13,515 nucleotides of DNA from Robiginitomaculum sp. (lineage in GTDB: Bacteria > Pseudomonadota > Alphaproteobacteria > Caulobacterales > Maricaulaceae). The position numbers were made by a program, and so were the translations under genes. Location of the stretch: assembly GCA_026993275.1 (NCBI GenBank), contig JALWUB010000386.1:1-13515 (forward strand), in the 5' to 3' direction. The notes below the pieces were generated by a model, which saw only the letters and a list, made by a program, of their open reading frames with translations, ran no database searches and had not been told where the DNA came from. Shown piece after piece: positions 1 to 5,701 of this stretch; position 1 is the stretch's first letter; every line of letters starts with the position of its first letter.

Positions 1-11
1 AGGGGGAAGAC

Positions 12-962
12 ATGAACACGCTGGACAGAAGCATGGTATTCGCCGCGGCCAATGTGGCGGAAAAGGCCGCCATTGCCGCCTGTGACTGGATTGGCCGGGG
101 CGACAAGGAAGCCGCCGACCAGGCCGCTGTCGATGCCATGCGCAAGGCCTTGAACGCCTTGCCCATGCGCGGCCGTATTGTCATTGGCGAGGGCGAGCGC
201 GACGAGGCGCCCATGCTCTATATCGGCGAGGAGGTTGGCACCGGCGAAGGCCCGGAAATCGATATTGCCCTGGACCCGCTGGAGGGCACCACGCCCACTG
301 CCCAGGGCATGACCAATTCGCTGGCAGTGCTGGCCATGGCGCCGCGCGGCGGGCTGCTGTTCGCACCGGACACCTATATGGAAAAGATTGCCATCGGGCC
401 TGGCCTGCCGCCCGGCCTTGTCGATCTCGACCGGCCCATTGAAGACAATCTGGCGGCCCTCGCCGAGGCCAAGGGCAAGCCGGTGCGGGACCTGACCGTC
501 TGTGTGCTCATGCGGCCGCGCCACGAGGCCATGGTCGAGCGCATCCGCAGCGCCGGGGCGCGCATTGCCTTCATCACCGATGGCGATGTCGCCGGCGTCA
601 TCAGCACCACCGACCCCGCCACCGGCATTGATCTTTATGTGGGCTCTGGCGGCGCGCCGGAAGGCGTGCTGGCGGCGGCGGCGCTGCGCTGTGTCGGCGG
701 CCAGATGCAGGGGCGCCTGGTGTTTCGCAATGATGAGGAACGGGCCCGCGCCCGGCGCACCGGCATTACCGACTTTGACCGCAAATACGAGCTGATGGAC
801 CTGGCGGGCGGCGAAGACATTGTCTTTACCGCCACTGGCGTCACCTCCGGCTATCTGGTGGACGGGGTGAAAAAGGGCGAGGGCTTTGCCCAGACCCACA
901 CCCTGTTGCTGTCAACCATGGAAGATGCCTGGCGGCGCATGCGCGGGCGTTTCTCGGTGTGA
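12..962 (+). CDS. glpX: Class II fructose-1,6-bisphosphatase (GlpX)
   Basis: Hydrolyses fructose-1,6-bisphosphate to fructose-6-phosphate in the cytoplasm, the committing step of gluconeogenesis; some family members also act on sedoheptulose-1,7-bisphosphate. The 316-residue product is full length for the family. Visible family motifs are GRGDKEAAD (28-36), IGEGERDEAPMLYIGEE (58-74), the Li+-sensitive phosphatase metal signature DPLEGT (88-93) and GGAPEG (213-218). The acidic residues D31, E60, D88 and E217 sit where GlpX metal ligands are expected. The ATG has a purine-rich ribosome site, AGGGGGAA, at the window's left edge. The stop codon overlaps the GTG of recJ (GTGA), so the two are probably co-transcribed and translationally coupled. 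In many alphaproteobacteria a homoserine dehydrogenase gene precedes this pair; that position lies outside the window. Assignment is firm; choice between sugar bisphosphates is not decidable from sequence. Confidence 0.96.
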   Translation: MNTLDRSMVFAAANVAEKAAIAACDWIGRGDKEAADQAAVDAMRKALNALPMRGRIVIGEGERDEAPMLYIGEEVGTGEGPEIDIALDPLEGTTPTAQGMTNSLAVLAMAPRGGLLFAPDTYMEKIAIGPGLPPGLVDLDRPIEDNLAALAEAKGKPVRDLTVCVLMRPRHEAMVERIRSAGARIAFITDGDVAGVISTTDPATGIDLYVGSGGAPEGVLAAAALRCVGGQMQGRLVFRNDEERARARRTGITDFDRKYELMDLAGGEDIVFTATGVTSGYLVDGVKKGEGFAQTHTLLLSTMEDAWRRMRGRFSV

Positions 963-2770
963 CGGAAACCGGCCATCATGCGCCGTTTCTGGGCGTGGCG
1001 CGCTCGCTTTCGGGCAAACGCTGGCAAGCCCGCCCGCATGATGCGGCGCTGGCGCGGCGGTTCACCCAGACCCTCGGCATTCCCGAAACCCTGGGGCAGA
1101 TCATGGCGGCGCGCGGGGTTGCCCTTGAAGACGGTGAAACCTTCCTGAAGCCGACCTTCCGGGCGCTGTTCCCCGACCCCTCTTCCTTGCAGGACATGGA
1201 CAAGGCCGCCAGCCTGATCCTGGATGCCGCCGCGGACAAGCGCGCCATTACCGTATTCGCCGATTATGACGTGGACGGCGCCACCTCCTCGGCCATGCTG
1301 CGGCGCTGGCTGCGCGCCATCGGCGTGCAGGCGGGGCTTTATGTGCCCGACCGCATTGCCGAGGGCTATGGCCCGTCCATCGCCGCATTCGAAACACTCA
1401 AGGCCCAGGGCACGGATCTGGTGATTACCGTGGATTGCGGCGCCGTCTCCCATGAACCGCTGGCGGCGGCGCGCGCCATGGGGCTCGATGTGATCGTGCT
1501 CGACCACCATCTGATGCCGCAAGGCGCGCCCTTGCCCCCCGCTGCAGCGCTGGTCAATCCCAACCGCCCGGACGACCAGTCCGGCCAGGGCATGCTGGCC
1601 GCAGCCGGGGTGGTGTTCGTGCTGCTGGCGGCGCTGAACCGGGAGGGGCGCAAACGCGGCCTTTTCGACAGCCGGAGCGAGCCGGATCTGATCGCCCTGG
1701 CCGGCATTGCCGCCCTGGGCACGGTGTGCGACGTGGCGGCCCTGACCGGATTCAACCGGGCGCTGGTGGCGCAGGGCCTGAAGGTGATGAGCCGGCTGGA
1801 CAATCCCGGCATTGCCGCGCTTGCCGAAGCCGCCGGGGCCGCTCCGCCCTTTGGCACCTATCACGCCGGCTTCGTGCTGGGACCGCGCATCAATGCCGGC
1901 GGCCGGGTCGGGCAGGCAGATCTTGGCGCGCGGCTGCTGGCCAGTGACGATGCCGCCGAATGCGCGGCCATTGCCGCATCCCTGGAGCATTTCAATGCCG
2001 AGCGCCGCGACATCGAACAGGCGGTGCAGGAGGCCGCGCTGCAGGCACTGGAAGCGCACGGCACGGAGGCCCCGGTCCTGGTCGCCGCTGGCGAGGGCTG
2101 GCACCCCGGCGTCATCGGCATTGCCGCCGGGCGCCTGAAGGACCGCTTTGGCAAGCCCGCCATCGTCATCGGCCTGGACCGCGGCACCGGCAAGGGCTCG
2201 GGCCGCTCGGTCAGCGGTGTCAATCTGGGCGCGGCGATTGGCGCAGCGGCCCGCGCCGGCATCATTGAAAAGGGCGGCGGCCATGCCATGGCCGCAGGCT
2301 TGTCGCTGCGCGCAGATCAGGTCGATGGCCTGCGCGCATTCCTGATCGAGAGGATCGGCGAAGCCGCGCGCCAGGCCGCTGCCAGCCGGGCGCTCAGGAT
2401 TGATGCCCTGATGAGCGCCCGCGGCGCCGATCTGCAATTCGTGCAGGAGCTGCAAAAGGCCGCCCCCTTTGGCATGGGCAATCCCGAACCGGTGTTTGGC
2501 TTTGCCGCCATGCGGGTGCGCTGGGCCAGCGCCCTCAAGGGCGGGCATGTGCGGTGCACCCTGGAAGATGCCAGCGGCGGCGCCACCATCAAGGCCATTG
2601 CTTTCCGCGCCCGGGACCTGGGCTTTGCCGAAGCCCTTCTGGCCAATGACGGGCGGCTCCTGCATGTTGCCGGCAAGCTCAAGGAAGACACATACAAGGG
2701 CCGCTCCAGCGTTGATCTGCGCATAGAGGACGCGGCCCTGGCCGATGAGAGCAATGCCATGGAGACGTGA
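959..2770 (+). CDS. recJ: Single-stranded-DNA-specific exonuclease RecJ
   Basis: A 5'-to-3' exonuclease on single-stranded DNA used in RecFOR recombination, mismatch repair and base excision repair. The 603-residue product has the full RecJ layout: a DHH phosphoesterase domain with DYDVDG (102-107), VDCG (158-161), the DHH motif LDHH (181-184) and TVCD (255-258), all carrying Mn2+/Mg2+ ligands; then a DHHA1 domain with the substrate-binding WHPGVIGI stretch (381-388), GKGSGRSVSG (411-420) and GGGHAMAAG (439-447); then a C-terminal OB-fold region containing PFGMGNPEP (503-511). The start is GTG at 959, inside the glpX stop (4-nt overlap), which gives full length and suggests translational coupling. 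No rho-independent terminator is evident before the tRNA promoter that begins 30 nt after the stop. Identification is firm. Confidence 0.96.
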   Translation: MTETGHHAPFLGVARSLSGKRWQARPHDAALARRFTQTLGIPETLGQIMAARGVALEDGETFLKPTFRALFPDPSSLQDMDKAASLILDAAADKRAITVFADYDVDGATSSAMLRRWLRAIGVQAGLYVPDRIAEGYGPSIAAFETLKAQGTDLVITVDCGAVSHEPLAAARAMGLDVIVLDHHLMPQGAPLPPAAALVNPNRPDDQSGQGMLAAAGVVFVLLAALNREGRKRGLFDSRSEPDLIALAGIAALGTVCDVAALTGFNRALVAQGLKVMSRLDNPGIAALAEAAGAAPPFGTYHAGFVLGPRINAGGRVGQADLGARLLASDDAAECAAIAASLEHFNAERRDIEQAVQEAALQALEAHGTEAPVLVAAGEGWHPGVIGIAAGRLKDRFGKPAIVIGLDRGTGKGSGRSVSGVNLGAAIGAAARAGIIEKGGGHAMAAGLSLRADQVDGLRAFLIERIGEAARQAAASRALRIDALMSARGADLQFVQELQKAAPFGMGNPEPVFGFAAMRVRWASALKGGHVRCTLEDASGGATIKAIAFRARDLGFAEALLANDGRLLHVAGKLKEDTYKGRSSVDLRIEDAALADESNAMET

Positions 2771-2800
2771 AAAAATCCGGCCCGTCATGCGCCTTGGGAC

Positions 2801-2829
2801 TTGCGAAGCGGCGCACACGCCGATATAGC
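2801..2829 (+). promoter_or_regulatory. Probable sigma-70 promoter for tRNA-Glu
   Basis: TTGCGA (2801-2806) and TATAGC (2824-2829) are separated by exactly 17 nt. The predicted transcript would begin near 2836, about ten bases before the mature tRNA. The stretch after the -10 box is GC-rich, as in stringently controlled stable-RNA promoters. The spacer holds a perfect 5-bp inverted repeat, CGGCG-caca-CGCCG (2809-2822), which may instead be a recJ mRNA 3' hairpin. Box matches are seen; promoter activity is inferred. Confidence 0.6.
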
Positions 2830-2846
2830 TCGCGCCTCATACGCGT

Positions 2847-2921
2847 GGGCCCTTCGTCTAACGGTTAGGACGCCAGGTTTTCAACCTGGAAACAGGGGTT
2901 CGATTCCCCTAGGGCCTGCCA
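2847..2921 (+). tRNA. tRNA-Glu, anticodon UUC
   Basis: A complete cloverleaf folds by eye. The acceptor stem is GGGCCCT (2847-2853) with AGGGCCT (2911-2917). The anticodon stem is CCAGG/CCTGG (2873-2877, 2885-2889) around loop TTTTCAA, giving anticodon TTC at 2880-2882. The T arm is AGGGG-TTCGATT-CCCCT (2894-2910). The discriminator is G2918 and the CCA end is encoded (2919-2921). The D arm pairs GTCT with GGAC (last pair wobble). The first acceptor pair is G1-U72 rather than the usual G-C, a mild oddity. The T arm and 3' end are a classic target for phage-type integrases, and integrase-like debris follows immediately. Confidence 0.97.
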
Positions 2922-2945
2922 CGCACCCCAACATCGTGTAAAAAC

Positions 2946-2989
2946 AAAGCGTTAGCTAATTCTGGCGAGCCCGGAATCAACGCTTTTTT
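2946..2989 (+). terminator. Terminator-like hairpin after tRNA-Glu
   Basis: AAAGCGTT (2946-2953) pairs perfectly with AACGCTTT (2979-2986). An inner stem, ATTCTGG (2959-2965) with CCGGAAT (2971-2977, one G-U pair), stacks inside it. The outer arm runs straight into six T residues (2984-2989). The structure lies 25 nt past the tRNA end and fits an intrinsic terminator, though the outer stem is only moderately GC-rich. It could also belong to the attachment region of the lost element. Confidence 0.6.
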
Positions 2990-3007
2990 CAACACTTTTC
3001 TCAACAC
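2984..3007 (+). repeat. Two tandem 12-bp direct repeats
   Basis: TTTTTTCAACAC (2984-2995) is followed directly by TTTTCTCAACAC (2996-3007), differing at one base. An inverted copy of the core, GTGTTG, lies at 3033-3038. Short spaced repeats between a tRNA and an integrase relic resemble integrase arm-type binding sites; this role is inferred. The T-run of the preceding hairpin overlaps the first repeat. Confidence 0.5.
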
Positions 3008-3105
3008 GTCTCACGGCATTGATTTGCGCCTTGTGTTGCGTTTAGAGTGGACCGGAAAGGCCTTGGCTGGATTTTGCGTTCTTGGCGCAGACACAGGTAG
3101 TGGCC

Positions 3106-3255
3106 ATGCCGGGATATTTTAGAGTCAGAATGCCAACCTACGTCTATCAGCGCCGCAACGGGATTTATGAACTGCGCTATCCCATTCCCAAAGAGACGCA
3201 CCATCTCATAACTGTTCTTGACAGGCGGCAGGCCGTTCCGCGCAGGCCCGCTTGA
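3106..3255 (+). pseudogene. Relic of a phage-type tyrosine integrase N-terminus
   Basis: A 49-codon frame begins at ATG 3106, with a second in-frame ATG at 3130 that gives 41 codons beginning MPTYVYQRRNGIYELRYP. This pattern, a short polar/aromatic strand followed by RRNGIYELRYPIPKE, resembles the extreme N-terminus of alphaproteobacterial phage-type tyrosine recombinases (the DUF6538-like segment before the SAM-like domain). Similarity appears to fade after about HHL (near 3207), and the frame ends in unrelated codons at TGA 3253-3255. No core-binding or catalytic domain (R-HxxR-Y) follows, so an intact integrase is absent. Its position downstream of a tRNA and the low GC content of the patch support a decayed integration event. 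Neither start has a convincing ribosome site. Family assignment is by pattern memory, not alignment, and the frame could alternatively be chance. Confidence 0.55.
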
Positions 3256-4677
3256 TCACGCCGATGCCGTATCGGTGCCGAGGCGGCGCAGCAGCGCATA
3301 GGCGCTGACCGCCACCACGAGGAGGCCGAGCGCGGCCTGGCCTGGCCCCATGACCAGATCCTGGGTGTCCGACACGGTTCCGCCCCGCATTTGCAACTGC
3401 CACAGCCCGCTCAAGACCATGCCGATGCCGATAATGCCCATGATGGTGAAAGCCACCCAGCCGCGTTCACGGCCTGGATGAAAATCCTGATCGTCCCGGA
3501 TCACCGGCGCATCGGCGTGCAAGACCTCCGGCCCGGTGTCTTCCGTATTGAAAAAATCCAGATCCTCCGGGCCGAAGGCACTGGTTTTGGCTGCAAGGTC
3601 CTCTTCCGCAGGCTCTTCAGGGGTTTCGTCCATCTCCCAGGTCAGCCCGCCGTGTTCCTCTTCAATGACGGGCGGTGCCTCAACTGGCGGAATGTCTGCG
3701 GGCATCTCCAGAGGCGTCTCCTGGGGCGCGGCCTCTTCGGCCACGGGCACAGCGTGCACAGAGGCCTCATCCCCGTGCGCAGCTTCTGTGTCCGCTGGCG
3801 CCTCGTGCGGGTTGTCCTGAAGGCTGGCCTCGTCATCAGCGGCAAGACTGTCGAGATGCGCTATGATCTTTTCCGCTGCCGCGGCAACCGGGCTGTCCCC
3901 GTCGTCATTATTGTCATCATCATCATCCTTGCCACCGTTATCGCCGCTTGTGCCCGCCGCGCTGTCATCCTCCACCGGATGCTGTGGCTCCCGCGCAGCT
4001 TCAGGCGCCTCTTCGCCAGCTCCGAAGGCCTCGTCCAGGGAGACATAAGCGGCTGTTTCATCATGAGATGATGCGTCCCCTGCCCCGGCTTCATCCGCGA
4101 TATGGATGTCCCCCTGACCCTGCATGTCAACAGTGACTTCCAGCGGCGTTGCCTCGTCGCAAGCCTTGCAGATCTGCGGGTCGCACAGGGGCGGCACTTG
4201 CGGCGTCGGCGCCACCACATTGGTGCCGGGAGAAGCCAGAAACAGCGCTTTTTCCGCGGCCCGGCGGCGCACCAGTGCATCCACCACAATGACCCTGCCC
4301 GCCAGTCTGGCACAGCGCCAGGCGTCAAAGGCAGCGGCTGCATTGACCGGGCAGCCCTCGTTCAGATAGCGCAGCACGGCGCTGGACTTGAAATGCTCCA
4401 GGCCGATATTGAACACCAGCGAAATCAGCGCATCAAACTGGTTCTGGTTCAAGGGCGCGTAAATCAGGCTTTGCAGGGGGCCTTCCAGATTGCGGACATC
4501 CCAGCGCAGCAGATCGGCCGCATCGGCGCGGCTCAGGCGGACGCCTTTTCTGGCCGAAGCGGTATGGCCATAGCCGATCACCCAGCCGCCATTCTCCAGG
4601 GGGGCCGCCTGAGCACGGAAGCCCTCAAATGCCTTGATCAGGCTGTAGCCTGTTTCCGAAGTTCTCAATTGCGTCAT
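3256..4677 (-). CDS. Membrane-tethered GH24-like muramidase with acidic linker
   Basis: The 473-residue protein starts at the ATG encoding MTQLRTSETG; an upstream extension would only add a proline/arginine-rich tail and run back into the kelch gene's stop region. Residues 5-150 form a phage-lysozyme (GH24, T4-type) domain: LIKAFEGF with the catalytic Glu at E18, WVIGYGHT (32-39), PLNQNQFDALISLVFNIG (75-92) and RRRAAEKALFL (137-147). Aligned to E-x8-[D/C]-x5-T, the second and third residues are L27 and V33, so only the Glu is kept. Next come a small cysteine cluster (C165, C170, C173) and a long low-complexity Asp/Glu/Ala/Pro region (about 175-400) with a run of Asp at 251-255. Two probable membrane helices close the protein (about 407-426 and 442-463). 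There is no N-terminal signal peptide. It follows the kelch gene by 67 nt and may share its transcript. Hydrolysis of peptidoglycan is the family role; activity here is uncertain. Confidence 0.82.
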   Translation of the reverse strand: MTQLRTSETGYSLIKAFEGFRAQAAPLENGGWVIGYGHTASARKGVRLSRADAADLLRWDVRNLEGPLQSLIYAPLNQNQFDALISLVFNIGLEHFKSSAVLRYLNEGCPVNAAAAFDAWRCARLAGRVIVVDALVRRRAAEKALFLASPGTNVVAPTPQVPPLCDPQICKACDEATPLEVTVDMQGQGDIHIADEAGAGDASSHDETAAYVSLDEAFGAGEEAPEAAREPQHPVEDDSAAGTSGDNGGKDDDDDNNDDGDSPVAAAAEKIIAHLDSLAADDEASLQDNPHEAPADTEAAHGDEASVHAVPVAEEAAPQETPLEMPADIPPVEAPPVIEEEHGGLTWEMDETPEEPAEEDLAAKTSAFGPEDLDFFNTEDTGPEVLHADAPVIRDDQDFHPGRERGWVAFTIMGIIGIGMVLSGLWQLQMRGGTVSDTQDLVMGPGQAALGLLVVAVSAYALLRRLGTDTASA

Positions 4678-4744
4678 AACCCTGTCGTGCCAAAGCGGGA
4701 CAAAACCAGTCTTTCCGCGTGATGACACGCAATCTTCAGGCCGG

Positions 4745-5689
4745 TCAGCGCGAGCCGCCTGGCCGCCAGATGTCGGTGGCGGCAATGGCCGTGAAGGGGG
4801 CAAAGAACCCGCCGCCAGAGCCGCCGCCTATCAGGTAGATTGCGCCATCAAGGGTCACCGCGGCGGCGCCAGTGCGCGGTGCCGGCAAGGGCTCGGCCTG
4901 GCGCCATGCGCCCGTCTCATGATCGAGCACCCAATGATCGGTCAGGGTCTGACCGCGGCCGCCGCCGCGGCCGCCAAACACGTGAATGTCGCCATTGATG
5001 ACGCTGACCGCATGGCCCGAGCGCGCCACGGGCAAGGGCGGGCCTTCGCTCCAGCTGTTGTCGGCAAGGTTGAAAATGTTCACCGTCGAAAGCGGATTGG
5101 CGGCCGGCCCGCCGCCAATGAGATAAATGCGGCCATCGACAACTGCCCCGGCCAGATCGCGGCTGTTGGACAAGCCCTGCTCCATGGTGCTCCAGCTGTT
5201 TTCATGCGGATCGAAAACGAAAATGCGCCCGGCCCCGGGGCCGGTGCCGCCAAAGGCGTAAAGCTTGCCCTGTGCCGCAATCAGGGCAAAGGCGGCGCGC
5301 GGCGCCGGCATGCTCGGCCCCTGCACCCATTCCGACGAGACCGGATCGTAAATCCACATGCGCGCCGAAGGGCTGGCATCGCTGTCCGCGGCATAACCGC
5401 CAGCGGCATACAGCCTGCCATTGAGCGCGGCCAGGCCAAAGGATTCCAGCCCGACGGGCAAATCCGTATCCGTGCGCCAGCCGCCGCCACCGGTGTGGAA
5501 CACCTCGCAATCGCTGAGAGGCGACAGGATGCCGGCGCCGCCAACGGCATAGATGCGATTATTGGCCGCCACCGCGGACAGTCCGGCCCGTCCGGTTTGC
5601 AGGGGCGCGCCGCGCGACCAGCTGCCCGCCAGCGCCGGCAAGGCCAAACCCGCAAGGCCCAAGACCAGAACGAACATCAAACGCTGCAT
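4745..5689 (-). CDS. Secreted six-repeat kelch beta-propeller protein
   Basis: The 314-residue product has a clear signal peptide (about 1-21, hydrophobic core FVLVLGLAGLAL, cleavage expected after ALA at 19-21), so it should be exported. The mature part is six kelch repeats, each carrying the typical hydrophobic-pair-Gly-Gly strand: RIYAVGG (45-51), RLYAAGG (92-98), KLYAFGG (142-148), RIYLIGG (187-193), DIHVFGG (234-240) and AIYLIGG (283-289), with the downstream Trp positions usual for kelch blades (W71, W121, W166, W213, W262). One closed six-bladed propeller fits the length, with no other domain. Kelch propellers bind proteins or sugars; the partner is unknown. Its ribosome site overlaps the mgtE stop and the gap is 11 nt, so it is co-expressed with mgtE. 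It is not an NanM-type mutarotase that I can recognise specifically. Confidence 0.88.
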   Translation of the reverse strand: MQRLMFVLVLGLAGLALPALAGSWSRGAPLQTGRAGLSAVAANNRIYAVGGAGILSPLSDCEVFHTGGGGWRTDTDLPVGLESFGLAALNGRLYAAGGYAADSDASPSARMWIYDPVSSEWVQGPSMPAPRAAFALIAAQGKLYAFGGTGPGAGRIFVFDPHENSWSTMEQGLSNSRDLAGAVVDGRIYLIGGGPAANPLSTVNIFNLADNSWSEGPPLPVARSGHAVSVINGDIHVFGGRGGGRGQTLTDHWVLDHETGAWRQAEPLPAPRTGAAAVTLDGAIYLIGGGSGGGFFAPFTAIAATDIWRPGGSR

Positions 5690-5695
5690 TGCCGG

Positions 5696-5701
5696 CTCCT
5701 T
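5696..5701 (-). promoter_or_regulatory. Kelch gene ribosome site overlapping the mgtE stop
   Basis: On the minus strand AAGGAG lies 6 nt upstream of the kelch ATG (5689) and shares a base with the TAA of mgtE (5703-5701). This fixes the kelch start and implies that ribosomes finishing mgtE can re-initiate there. Confidence 0.75.

Noticed and set aside
851..2818. Long open frame (655 codons) antisense to recJ
   Set aside because: Composition is Gly/Ala/His/Gln-rich without domains, as expected for the complement of a GC-rich gene; recJ on the other strand is unmistakable.
2922..3255. Insertion sequence or intact prophage end
   Set aside because: No transposase, no terminal inverted repeats and no complete integrase are visible; only a relic remains.
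3900..3930. CAT/ATC-rich short repeat that might be a microsatellite or a CRISPR-like unit
   Set aside because: It simply encodes the Asp run of the muramidase linker; there are no regular spacers.
4717..4730. GCGTG-atga-CACGC inverted repeat between the kelch and muramidase genes
   Set aside because: Only 5 bp and without a T-run, so not supportable as a terminator or operator.
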